Source: Haberlea rhodopensis
Taxonomy: Eukaryota; Streptophyta; Magnoliopsida; Lamiales; Gesneriaceae
Assembly: GCA_907163345.1 (NCBI GenBank)
Contig: CAJQUN010000021.1
Coordinates: 1,302,001-1,366,000, forward strand
Direction: 5' to 3'
Length of the DNA stretch: 64,000 bases
The notes under the pieces are model-generated. The model searched no databases, was not told the DNA's origin, and saw only the letters and a program-made list of their open reading frames with translations. A program made the position numbers and the translations under genes. This document shows, piece by piece, positions 44,934 to 56,190 of the stretch (positions are counted from its first letter, which is position 1; each line of letters opens with the position of its first letter).

Positions 44934-46718
44934 TTATTCTTTTCTTAATTGTACCAAAAAAAATCTTTAGAATATATTAAATGGTGTGATATTAAATTTT
45001 TTTGCTACTTTCCTTAGTTAAGTATGTTTGATAGGGTCAATGCAAGCAAATTGTTCATTTTATAATTTCCTACGAATACCAGATCATATATATTTCCCCT
45101 TATCTCGAGTTATAAAATGTTAGTATCTTATATTATAATATGTTTTAAAAATATAATTTATTTTACTTAAGAGGTACTTTCGCCATTTGCATTCATCTGT
45201 TAGTAATATACATAACAGACTATAAGTTCAAAAAAAAAAAAAAAAAGATAACAAAGACTACAGAATCATTTATTGAAACCAATTGCCCTTCAAATTGGAT
45301 CATATGAATCCAACTATTTTAGGTGAGCAAACCAAACTTTGTCCCCAACAAGGCTAGATATTATATTGCTATTTCTATTTTTATGATATAAATCTTGGAT
45401 CTGAGTAACCTAATGTCCTAATGCATTAAAAAAAAAGTTTTGAAAAATAATAGATGTAGAAATCAAAAGAAGTTGAAGTAGAAATCAAAAGAATATACGG
45501 GTGTTGGGAGAGGTGCATTTTGGGTTTGAGTAGACGCCTAGCCATCTGTAGAGTTCATCCAGATTTAATGCGAAAACTTGCAACTGAAGAGTAGGTGCGG
45601 CATTTCTTCGTATTGGTCTCTACACAAAAGGCACTCCTCCACTGTTACAGTCCAAACAAAATATCCAGTAAATTATATAACCATATTAGATCTATTTCTT
45701 CTGTGATCGAGTTCTTAAGTTGTAAGTCTTGGAGGTTGGTACTGGGGAAGCTCGTGTAACCATCTCTAGCATATCAACGTCGTAACAACTAAGTGCCCAA
45801 ATTCCTGAGAGCCGAGTTGTTCCTCATAATTGACATTGAAACGTTCCATCAGTTCTACATCAACAAGGCTATCCTCATCAGGGACGTAGTTATTAAAATC
45901 TTTTTTGAACCAATCCGCAACTGGAGAAAAGGAATGATCATCCTCCTCGACCTCCTCAACCCAATGTTTGGAAGGTTTTTTGGTAGAGAGTCTGATTTGC
46001 TAGTTTCACCATTAAAAAAACAGTCTTTTTCACTGCTGATTTAATTAAATGTTTGGAGGACTTTAATTTTGATTTGGGTTATGGAATAGGACTCAAGACT
46101 CTCTTATGACTTTCAAGACTCATTTGCGGGTTATGGGATCGGGAGCCAAGCTGCCTGGGGTAATCAAATTGCTACCCGGGATGATTTCCTGATTGTGTAG
46201 GCTGCCCAAGTCGAAACCAGAACACCGGTGTTCCATCCAAAAAACTCGAAGCTAAAGCAGGCTCCTTAGGAGGAGAAAAGGCTTGCCCGAAGAAAATAGC
46301 CAGCTGCCCAAACCAAAAACCGGCCTGCTCAACTTTCCAAATGCACTGCACGAATTATCAAAATCGGAAGAATGATTAGGAGGTGTGAAATTTTCAGGAC
46401 TTGATATTTTAGGAAATCTATGATTATTTAAATTGATTTTAGTAATCCTAGGGAACGAATGACAATTTAAAAAAAAAAGGGTAGCTGAATAGAGGAAGGA
46501 TGAAGACTTTCAAGTGGGGTAACTCGTTATCAAGTTTAGAAATGTGGTCCAAATATCTCTAGCAAAGTGTATCTTAGGAATGTAGTAACAAGAATAATAA
46601 TGGCTTTAAAGTTTATGTCGAGGCGAGCTTTGTAATTTATGTCTTTAAGACAATATTGCCCCGCATTGATGCTAACAGTTTGATTTGGTAATTTGTCTCC
46701 CAAGATACGACTATGACT
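44934..46718. other. AT-rich intergenic DNA with a LINE scrap
   Basis: No intact gene. Apart from the LINE zinc-binding remnant (see next), nothing is recognisable; 46100-46330 is GC-richer with GCTGCCC/CTGCCCAA words but no frame. Confidence 0.5.
45565..45640 (-). pseudogene. LINE (L1) RT zinc-binding fragment
   Basis: The minus strand reads EECLLCRDQYEEMPHLLFSC then KFS and a stop. The C-x2-C ... H-L-x-F-x-C spacing is that of the zf-RVT domain found after the reverse transcriptase in plant LINEs. Only this fragment is recognisable. Confidence 0.5.
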
Positions 46719-46994
46719 TGTGATAGGAGCACGTCAAATCACAAGTTCTCAAACCACAAAGGTTTAAAGCACTCAATATGAAGAAAGTTGATGAACAAAC
46801 AAAATGCTCAATATTTGATCTTCAATATGATGTATATTCCGAAAATGAATGAAATATCCAAGTGTGGGATGTCTTATTTATAGTAAACCAAAGGTTTGTG
46901 TCCAAAAGACACCATTTAGATGGACCATATCATGGAAAAACCGCACTTAACATGAATGGACACACCATTCTGTCAATAGACATAGGGCGCGATC
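46719..46994 (-). mobile_element. Copia 3' LTR, distal part (split by an insertion)
   Basis: On the minus strand the LTR starts at 53377 (TGTTGGAATTTG), runs to 53241, is interrupted by 46995-53235 plus one TSD copy, and finishes here at ...CCTATCACA (46719). Intact length about 413 bp. Belongs to the minus-strand copia at 53378-56190. Confidence 0.7.
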
Positions 46995-48102
46995 TGTAAA
47001 AACCCCAAATTATGCCCCACTTTATCACCTAAACTTATTATCCAATTAACATTATTAACCTTTAATTACCAATTAGTATCATCCAAAATGAGAGACTTGA
47101 ATTGGGGGATTGAAAAACAATGTCATGGGATTTAAACCCATAATTCTTTCACTAGCCTAAATTAACCACCCACCACTTTAATTCATTATAAATCATATCA
47201 AAGAGAAGAAGAAGAAGGCTATCCCTTTTCATTACCAAGAAATTTGAAAATCCTCTCACATACACAACACCCATTTTCAAAACCTTCAAGAAGAGAGGAG
47301 AAGTTTCTCACCACTTTCTCAACCCGGATCGCGCTTCGGTTATCCATCATGGTAAGTGGGTTTTTGCTCTAACTTCATTTCGTTTTCAAAACTATATGTA
47401 TGTTTTAAATCTCGATTGAACAACCCTATGAAAAGTATGTTTTTAAATCTAAACAAGTATGTGACATGATCATGAATGAAAGACCTTGCGGAGCAACGTG
47501 CTACGTGTGTAAGAGACACCACTTGATTCGGCGGGGCAAAGTGCTACATGATGTGGGCGTGCCACATGCATGGGAGCCACCTCTTGATCATTAAGAGCAA
47601 AGTGCTATACCACGGGAGCCACCTCTTGAATCCAATAAGTCGATATGTGGATATGTGGATATATGTATTAATGTGTTTATGTGCCAAGATCTATGGATTT
47701 GATAAAGAAATGTTTAAAATGATTTCTGCTATGAAAATATATGTGTTTTTACTATGTTCAATCGGCCCATACTTGCTGAGTATTTTCCCAAATACTCACC
47801 CCTTACCTCCCCTCCCAGACAAAGACGAAAAGAAGAGATCGATGAAGAATTACAAGAACAATTTTGGAGATGATGGTCCACGAAGAACCTTGAAGAATTT
47901 ATTAGTTTTATTTACGCTTCCGCATATTTGATTTAATCCGAGACAATTGTATTTTGTAATATCAATTGTAAAAGACGATTATTATTTTCTGTGGAATAAA
48001 TATACTGGTTTTTATCATAGATCTGTACACGAGGCTTGTTGATTTTGAATTAATGTTTGGAATCAACGTCGGTGTTATCGACCCCGGTTTCGGGGCGTGA
48101 CA
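46995..48102 (+). mobile_element. 5' LTR of the CGATC-TSD gypsy-type element
   Basis: 1108 bp. Closely matches 52130-53235, including repeated GGAGC(A/C)A(C/A)GTGCTAC-type motifs near 47485-47600. ORFs such as 47548-47931 occur in both LTRs and are not judged real. Confidence 0.9.
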
Positions 48103-48108
48103 TTTTAG

Positions 48109-48120
48109 TGGTATCAGAGC
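48109..48120 (+). promoter_or_regulatory. PBS, initiator tRNA-Met
   Basis: TGGTATCAGAGC, six bases after the 5' LTR end. Confidence 0.9.
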
Positions 48121-48230
48121 AAAACCAGGTTCCATGATCCCGTTGGGAAAGAATTTCTAGTTGATATAAATCAACCGGAATATAATTCCCGGATTAAATA
48201 GACGACGACTAATTTCGGGAATCGGATGAC

Positions 48231-49400
48231 GAACCCTAGAACGTAAAGTGCTGAAATTTCGGCTATCAATTACCCCTGATTTTGAACACCGAATTTGAAT
48301 CAAATCCGTGTAATTCATCGTCTGTTTATGAGTCACAAAACCCCTCAATTTTTATTAACCTACAAACAAAGGAAAGTGCTCCAATTCGAACCACACTCCA
48401 CGCCTATGAACCCTAATATGGCCAAGAAAACGTGTTCATCGATTTCTTCCAAATTCGAACACAAATTTCAAATTAATTTCGGGTTAATGATCTAATTATC
48501 ATCCCCAATAGAAGCCCTATGTTTTTAACGACTCCCAATCAAAGCAAAGGCGTCAATTGAGGACCACAATTTACGTTCTAAGAACCCTAAATTTTCCAAT
48601 TTTCCAAATCCGAGTAATTAATCAATTCGAACACCATTCCGAAATTAAATCTGGGTTTTTAGTCCTTGAAACACGTCGATCCAATGCCCTCTAACAAATC
48701 GTAGTTATAAAATAAGGAAGGCCTCCGATTTTGAGCCTAAAATCACGCTCAAGAACCCTAAATTTTGCGAAATTTCAGCATTCGATTTGACAGACAGTAC
48801 GAACACAAAAATCCAATTAATTTCGGGATCTTGCTCGAAATCATGCCAGTAGTAAAAGCCCTATGATTTCGTTGGATTGAAGACAAGGAAAGGACGCCAA
48901 TTTGGAGCCGCAATTCACGTCCATTATAACCCTAAGTCACTAAAAATTTGGATTTGATTTTCTCATCAATCCGAACACTACTTTCAAATTAATTCTGGGT
49001 TTATGATCCTTATATCATGTCGAACAAAATCCCTCTATCCAATCAAAATCACAAGCAAGGAAAGATGCTCAATTTGGATCAAGATTCTCGCCCAAGAACC
49101 CTAAAATTGAGAAAATTTCGGACCTTGATTTCTCCCAACTCCGAATGCATTTTTAAAATTAAATCTGAATTATGAATCCTCATAACATGTATATTAATAG
49201 CCCTCAAACAATTTTGAAATTCCAAATCTCGAGTGATTGAATTCTTGAAGCCCCAATCCGCGTCTATTAAACCCTAATATCTCAAATACTTGCCCTCGAT
49301 TTTTTGAATCACCGAAGCAGATTATTCCAATACGAATTGTGTTATTTATCCTCACATCATTTCCAAGAAAAAAAAATCATTTGTCAATTTCGAAATTCAG
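48231..49400 (+). repeat. Diverged ~172-bp tandem array with telo-box-like words
   Basis: AACCCTAA recurs at 48409, 48583, 48754, 48928, 49097 and 49270 (steps 174, 171, 174, 169, 173), with a variant AACCCTAGA at 48232. Each unit also has a TCCGAACAC or TTCGAACAC segment, AAATTAATTTCGGG or a variant, AGCCCTATG or GCCCTC, and AAGGAAAG..GCCAATTTGGAG-like bases. The array is the leader between PBS and the ORF at 49520. No ORF crosses it. Confidence 0.8.
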
Positions 49401-49519
49401 CAACCAAAAGGTAACCAATTGATGATTTAATTTTACTCCTCGAAGAACTCTAACCCACGAATCTCATCCTTCGATTTCACCTCCACCTTAGCATACTCTT
49501 CAATACGACATAGGCTACG

Positions 49520-49954
49520 ATGACTCATGCTCAAACCAGTTCGATCCAAATGACGAAAAATGATATAACCGAATTTAAAATATTCCAAGACAAGGAGATG
49601 CGAGGCAAGACCGAGTTGTTGGAGTTAATAAATCACTTCCGTTACAAGGTCCAAAGGATGACCTACCACCATCATCGTGCCGAAGAGCGACTTACAAAAG
49701 CAATCGAGGACAACAAAACACTTATGAAAGTCCACGTTAATAAGTGCCAACAGTTGGAACACTTCGAGCAGGAGTTCAATGAGCATCGGGAGAACATGTT
49801 GACTCAAATTCAAGCCCTCGTGAATGAGAAGAATGAATTGGTACAGGAAGTTGCCTACAAGCAGTCTGTGATCAATTTCATGATGGAAGAGGAAGATCAT
49901 ATGATACTGGAAGATGTTGAAGGGGATTTAGGAGACGGAGAAACAATAGACTAA
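49520..49954 (+). CDS. Coiled-coil protein ORF carried by the retroelement
   Basis: 144 codons, ATG to TAG, the only intact ORF in this element. The N-terminus is MTHAQTSSIQMTKND. Residues 20-120 are strongly helical with heptad-like spacing (ELLELINHFRYKV, RLTKAIEDNKTLMKV, LEHFEQEFNEHRENM, IQALVNEKNELVQEV); the C-terminus is acidic (EEEDH ... EDVEGDLGDGETID). No zinc knuckle, capsid motif, signal or membrane segment. I do not recognise the family. It may be a captured host fragment or an element-specific protein replacing gag. Its position right after the leader is where gag would start. Confidence 0.5.
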   Translation: MTHAQTSSIQMTKNDITEFKIFQDKEMRGKTELLELINHFRYKVQRMTYHHHRAEERLTKAIEDNKTLMKVHVNKCQQLEHFEQEFNEHRENMLTQIQALVNEKNELVQEVAYKQSVINFMMEEEDHMILEDVEGDLGDGETID

Positions 49955-51759
49955 TTTTTTTTAGTATGCAAGGTTATAAGGATGATAAGGAATATATCTT
50001 GGGTATTTTCGTGATAAATTTTTGTTTAGGATTTCGTTGTGAACCTCTCAGTTTAATTAATACATTTTATTTTATTCTTCGAGCGATCTCGAATTGTGTT
50101 ATTTATCGGTTATGCTCATACACAACAACTTTAAACCCTTGCTACTATTATTTTGAAAAGCTATATCCCTCTTTGTAAGTCATGATGAACTCAATCCAAT
50201 TGTTTCCAATATATTACGCTCAATTCCTTGAATTTTTATTCTTGGGCTAACTTCGAGAATGTTAATTCTCAAATCACACAATTTCGAGGAACTTCATTAA
50301 AAGCGAAATCTCGGGCTAACTCGAATAATCGATGACATGCCCTCGTTATTCTTACTGAGATCCTTAGAACTAAGTAAAGTCATGTTATAATTTTGGGAGA
50401 CATAATACATCTCATAATTTGAGGATAAGTTGTGATACTTTGGGTTCAAGTTGTATGATCATTTGGTTGAAATGAGATATAGTAGATTAGTATCTAAATA
50501 TTAATAAGGAAATTAGAAATACGTTTCTCAATTTGGATATAGTGATGGAACATCGTACTCAAGCTTATAATATTTTGGTTCAAATGAGAATATACTAGTC
50601 CCTTAGAATTATTAAGAAAATTAGAAACCAACTTTCCGTAGTCAATAAATCTTTTGAAAATTCGATAAAATTTATTCGACCAATGAACTCATTTGTCTTC
50701 CTTCAAATTTATTATTGATATCCTTGAACCCAACTTTCATTGGAATAATGGGTTAGCATGTCATCATACCCATTGGACATTTCCCAGCTTGATTTATTTC
50801 ATCCTAAACATCAATTATATCTTTTACGCTCTATTTTATCCCTTTGATATAATCTCGTATTCAATGTAAAAGCTCACTTTTAATTCTTCTAGAATACTCG
50901 AATCATATGATTTTATCCGGACAATTATTCAATCTACTTATTGCACTATAGAGCTTCATTCGTTAATTTGAATTGTGCAAACACTTATTCAACTATTGAT
51001 TCATCCTGAAATTGTTCTTATATCCTCATCTATTTTAAATAGTTTGGACCGTTTGAAATATATCTTACTTGTGAAACAATCGTTCAATCATTTGTAGTAC
51101 TTCGGATCTTTATAGTATGTTTTTGCTTCATAATTACCCAAATATTCTTTGGATAATGTGGTTATCGTTCTTCATTAAAGTTCGATATATCAATTGTTTA
51201 TTCATTCATTGTTGATACTCCATGATTGCTTGAGTTTGATATGACCTTGATCTTCTTCATATCAAAAATTATTTTTCGACAATCATCTTGCAAAACTTAT
51301 TTTGAGTTGATGCGCAAAACTACATACTTTTTCCTGTTTTGCACTTTCTTGGAATTATCATTTCCTTTCTTTCATAAGATTGTATCATAGAATAACGTAA
51401 GTTACCCTTGCAAATTCTTGTAGTATTACATCACATTGTTAATTGGTTCAGCTTACAAAAAGTTGATCATTCTTGGCAAAGAACATCCGTTCAAACTCGA
51501 AAATTTTTCATTCACCTTCCTAAGATTAAGATACTTTCATTAGAGCGCGCATCGAAAGCAGTAGAAGAAATACTTGTACACATGAATGTTGGTTCGATTA
51601 GATAAGAGATCGGTTGAAACTATAAACTAATGAATGTAGGAAACCAGTCTAGACAACTTCTAATATAGACTCACGATTGGTATCACAACAGTGGGAGGGC
51701 CTTCGATAACCGACAAGTACTCATGTAACTCTTAGTACCGTTTATATTACCCACAAATC
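49955..51759 (+). other. Non-coding internal region of the CGATC-TSD element
   Basis: AT-rich, stops in all frames. 50430-50640 has a loose repeat (TTTGGTT.AAATGAGA.ATA.TAG.. and AAATTAGAAA). No pol domain seen. Confidence 0.5.
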
Positions 51760-52085
51760 GATGGCAAGACTCAAAGGACAACTAAAAACCTCGAGAATAT
51801 GCTACGTGTTTGAGCCTCAGACTTCAATACGAAATTTGGAGCAAACTTTTACCCTAAGCGAGTTACTTTCAACATTGACTGTCCCAACAGAATCAAAATA
51901 ACACTCACTCCAAGCCTATTCCAAATTCACAATAAATTTCATGTACCACAACTGAGGAGATTCATTGCCAATCCGAACCATGTACTCGAAGTAGAACCTT
52001 TAGTTGTTAAAGGAAACATGAGTGAACCTATGAAGTATGAAGAAAAGATGCTAGAAAAATACCCCTATCTCTTCCAACAATGAAT
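51760..52085 (+). pseudogene. Decayed gypsy integrase C-terminal region
   Basis: Read across frames it shows the end of a chromovirus-type integrase: DRWQDSKD..KPREYATCL in the place of the TDGQTERT...LENMLRACV segment, then FHVPQLRRFIANPNHVLEVE as a recognisable post-integrase module, then PLVVKGN. Frameshifts and stops throughout. Marks the origin of the element from a gypsy pol. Confidence 0.65.
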
Positions 52086-52129
52086 TGATCCAAGTTTCGA
52101 GGACGAAACTTCCAATAAGGAGGGATGGA

Positions 52130-53235
52130 TGTAAAAAACCCAAATTATGCCCCACTTTATTACCTAAACTTATTACCCAGTTAACATTATTAACCTTTAA
52201 TTACCAATTAGTATCATCCAAAATGAGAGACTTTAATTGGGGGATTGAAAAACAATGTCATGGGATTTAAACCCATAATTCTTTCACTAGCCTAAATTAA
52301 CCACCCACCACTTTAATTCATTATAAATCATATCAAAGAGGAGAAGAAGAAGGCTATCCCTTTTCATTACCAAGAATTTGAAAATCCTCTCACATACACA
52401 ACACCCATTGTCAAAACCTTCAAGAAGAGAGGAGAAGTTTCTCACCACTTTCTCAACCCGGATCTCGCTCCGGTTATCAATCATGGTAAGTGGGTTTTTG
52501 CTATAACTTCATTTCGTTTTCAAAACTATATGTATGTTTTAAATTTCGATTGAACAACATTATGAAAATTATGTTTTTAAATCTAAACAAGTATGTGACA
52601 TGATCATGAATGAAGGACCTTGCGGAGCAACGTGCTACGTGTGTATGAGACACCACTTGATTCGGCGGGGCAAAGTGCTACATGATGTGGGCATGCCACA
52701 TGCATGGGAGTCACCTCTTGATCGTTAAGAACAAAGTGCTATACCACGGAAGCCACCTCTTGAATCCAATAAGTCGATATGTGAATATGTTGAGATATGT
52801 GTTAAATTGTTTATATGCCAAGATCTATGGATTTGATAAAGAAATGTTTAAAATGATTTCTGCTATGAAAATATATGTGTTTTTGCTATGTTCAATCGGC
52901 CCCTACTTGCTGAGTATTTTCCCAAATACTCACCCCTTACCTCCCCTCCCAGACAAAGACGAAAAGAAGAGATCGAGGAAGAATTACAAGAACAATTTTG
53001 GAGATGATGATCCACGAAGAACCTTCAAGAATTTATTAGTTTTATTTACGCTTCCGCATATTGATTTAATCCGAGACAATTGTATTTTGTAATATCACTT
53101 GTAAAAGACGAATATTATTTTCTATGGAATGAATAGACTGGTTTTTATCATAGATCTATACACGAGGCTTGTTGATTTTGAATTAATGTTTGGAATCAAT
53201 GCCGGTGTTATCGACCCCGGTTTCGGGGCGTGACA
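52130..53235 (+). mobile_element. 3' LTR of the CGATC-TSD gypsy-type element
   Basis: 1106 bp, preceded by GAGGACGAAACTTCC and a purine tract. Ends GGGGCGTGACA, then TSD CGATC. Confidence 0.9.
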
Positions 53236-53377
53236 CGATCGATCGAGATCGCCGCCTGGTGCTCGATCGATCGCACCCCTATTTCCAACAAATGGAAAAT
53301 TTCTGGTTTGCACGATCGATCGCGCAACTGTTTTTTTTTTTTTTACTTTCTCTTTTAATTTACTTCAAATTCCAACA
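53236..53377 (-). mobile_element. Copia 3' LTR, proximal part, with CGATCGATCG palindromes
   Basis: Continues the LTR split at 46994. It contains three palindromes (53236, 53263, 53313) close to the LTR start on the minus strand. A T17 run lies at 53328-53344. Confidence 0.7.
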
Positions 53378-56190
53378 ATCCCTCACATGAATTAAATTAA
53401 TGCATGTATGCAATTGACTGCTTTGACGAACTATTATGGCATCTGGAGAGATAGCTCGTGCCTTTGAATCTTCCATTGTAGTATTCAATCGTATTTAATT
53501 GACTTAAAAGTGAACTATAATCTTGAACTATTTAGTCGTTGGTGTAAACCTAGATAATTGAACTCACAACATAACAACTCTAACATTCGTTTTGGTTTTA
53601 ACGGTTGTGTCTGTTTCGGCCATGGACCATGCTGGGTTTCATAAGTGCTTTCCATTCTTTGAAGCGGTCACACTTCGCACTTATGTAAGTGATCTCCTAA
53701 AATAGAGTATCCCGCTATACTCCAACATATCCTAATATGTCTTAGGAATCATTAAAGACATCTTGCTTATTCTCGTACCCTTTTTGCAGGCTACACCCTT
53801 ATCATAGGAATGAGTCGGAGATTAATTTTCCTAGGTGTTTATACATCGTAGTTTGGTTGTCCCTTTTCGACCTAGATCTTTGGATCTCCAGTCACATAGG
53901 TTGAGTATCCACTATGAGATTTTGATTATAGGGTTTTAATCACATTCCCCTCAATAAACTATATATTTGATCTCTAGGCAAACCTTTCGTGAGCAGATCC
54001 ACAATATTTTCCTTTGATTTCACGTAGTCAATGGACATAAAGTCATTTGAGATCAACTGTTTAATAATATTGTGTCTACGACGTATATGTCTAGACTTAC
54101 CATTATATATGCTACTATGTGCCCTTCCTATAGCAGATTGGTCGCAATGTATTTTAATTACTGGCACATATTTTTCCCAACAATGAATTTATTCCAATAA
54201 ACTTCTAAGCCATTCAGCTTCTTCTCCCGCTTTATCCAAGGCTATGAATTCAGATTTCATAGTGGATATAGCACTACAAGTTTTCTTGGTAGATTTCAAC
54301 GACACTGCAGCCCCTCCAACGGTAAATACATAACCACTTGTCGACTTGGAGTCTTGCGTGTCCGATATCCAATTTGCATCACTGTATCATTCCAATACAA
54401 CATGATATCTTGTATAGTGCAATCCATAGTCCAGGGTGTATCTTAAATATTTAGGTACCATAGTCAATGCCTTACAATAATCATTGTTTGAATTGCTCGT
54501 GAATCTACTTAATTTGCCAACCGCATATGCAATATCAGGACGTGTACAATTAATGAGATACATGAGACTGCCAATTATCCTTGAGTATTCTAATTGCCTG
54601 ATAGGGTCTCATTTGTTTTTAACCAAATGTATATTCGGGTCATTTGGTGTCTTTACATACGACATGTCATACGCGAGAAATTTCTCGAGTATTTTATCAA
54701 CATAATGACAATGCGACAACACTCGTCCTTCAGATATCTTAGAGATCTTATTTACAAGTCTCACATCAGCTCCACCCATATCTTTCATTTCAAAGTGTTT
54801 TATTAACATTTTCTTTATCGCGTTTGATGATTTCTAAGTTGCTTCCTGTATGAGCATATCATCAACGTACAAGCCTACTATTACATATGTCTTAGGCATT
54901 TTTCATATATATGCATTTGTCACACTCGTTAATTTTAAAATCATTTGACAACATTGGTTTGTCAAATTTTTTATGCCATTGTTTCGGCGCTTGCTTAAGC
55001 TCATGCAATGACTTAACGAGTCTACACACATTTTTCTCTTGTCCGGGAACCACAAACCCCTCAGGTTATTTGATATAAATTTCCTCCTCAAGTTCCCCAT
55101 TGAGGAATGCTATTTTTACAGCCATTTGATGTATCTATAGATTGTTTAGAGCAGCGATAGCGAGATCACTCTAATGGATGTAATTCTCGTGACTGGCGAA
55201 TATGTGTCAAAGTAATCAATGCCTTCCTTTTGTCTATATACCTTTGCCACGAGTCTCGCCTTATATTACCTTTTAAGAATCCATTTGCATTCTAATGGTT
55301 TACTTCCAGTTGGAAGGTCTACCAATTCCCACGTGTGGTTTTTCATTATGGATTCAATCTCACCATTAATAACCTCTTTCCACATAGGAGCACCGGGGCT
55401 AGATAATGCATCACTAACCGATCTTGGTTCATTGTCTAACATAAATGTCATGAAATCAGGACCATAAGTCTTTGCTACTTTGGTCCTCTTGCTATGTCGA
55501 GGCTCTTCAATTTCTTTTGAGTCACCGATAGCTTCTTCAAACGTCTTTTTCTTAGGACATATTTCCTTGTTTGTTTTGTAGGGAAACATTTCTTCAAAAA
55601 ATACCACATTTCTTGATTTCATGATTGTACCTCATGCATATCTTATTTCAGACTTATGTATTAAAAATTGATATGCACTACTATTGTTAGCATAACCAAT
55701 AAATACACATTCTATTGTTTTAGGCCCAATTTCACTTGCTTTGGTTTTGGCACTTCTACCTTAGCCAAGCAACCCCACACTTTTAAGTATTTGTATGAAT
55801 GTTTGTGGCCTTTTCATAACTCATAAGGAGTTTCATCATTACTTTTATGTGGTATTTGGTTTAAATGTAGTTGGCCGACAGGATTGCTTCCCCCCAAAAG
55901 TTTCGTTGTAATCCAGAACTTATCAACATAGCATTCATCGATTTTTCGTTTGGCAATATCATTCCATTGTGGTGAATAAGGAGCAGTGATTTGGTGAATA
56001 ATGCCATACTCAGTGCAAAATGTTTCAAACGGTGCTCCATATGCTCCACCTATATCGCTTTGAACATTCTTTATCTTTTGCTAAATTGATTTTCAACTTC
56101 ATTATTGTATTGTTTAAACACTTCCAAGGCCTCGTCTTTGCTTCTTAGCAAATAGACGTAACAATATCTCGTACAATCATCAATGAAGGT
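53378..56190 (-). pseudogene. Decayed minus-strand Ty1-copia pol, cut by the LARD-like element
   Basis: From right to left: integrase pieces near 55861-56160 (NFWGEAILSANYI), a linker (55266-55622: ECKWILKR at its end, HSKRTKVAKTYGPDFMTF), RT (LNGELEEEIY near 55110, VKSLHELKQAP near 55010, YVDDMLI near 54860), connection (54480-54810: TRPDIAYAVGKLSRF), and RNase H with SKSTSGYVFT near 54340 and HCDQSAI then ENIVDLLTKGLP (53943-54167). Numerous stops and frameshifts. Protease, gag and 5' LTR lie beyond the insertion, outside the window. 53378-53940 is non-coding 3' sequence. Confidence 0.85.

Larger units (their letters stand above)
46995..53235 (+). mobile_element. Non-autonomous gypsy-type LTR element, TSD CGATC
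   Basis: 6241 bp. LTRs 46995-48102 and 52130-53235 (TGTAAAAA.CCC...GGGGCGTGACA), TSD CGATC at 46990-46994 and 53236-53240, PBS TGGTATCAGAGC (tRNA-iMet) at 48109-48120, PPT AAGGAGGGATGGA before the 3' LTR. LTR ends, PBS and the GAGGACGAAACTTCC motif before the PPT are those of chromovirus-like gypsy elements. Inside there is only a tandem-repeat leader, a coiled-coil ORF and a decayed integrase end; gag, protease, RT and RNase H are absent. It needs a helper. The LTRs differ at some tens of positions by eye. Confidence 0.9.

Noticed and set aside
47548..47931. 127-residue ORF and its copy at 52682-53092
   Set aside because: Lies in both LTRs of one element, differs in end and sequence, and has no known domain; more likely chance.
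53328..53344. T17 run as a poly(A) tail of a minus-strand retrogene
   Set aside because: It is inside the copia LTR, with no gene-like sequence or TSD next to it.
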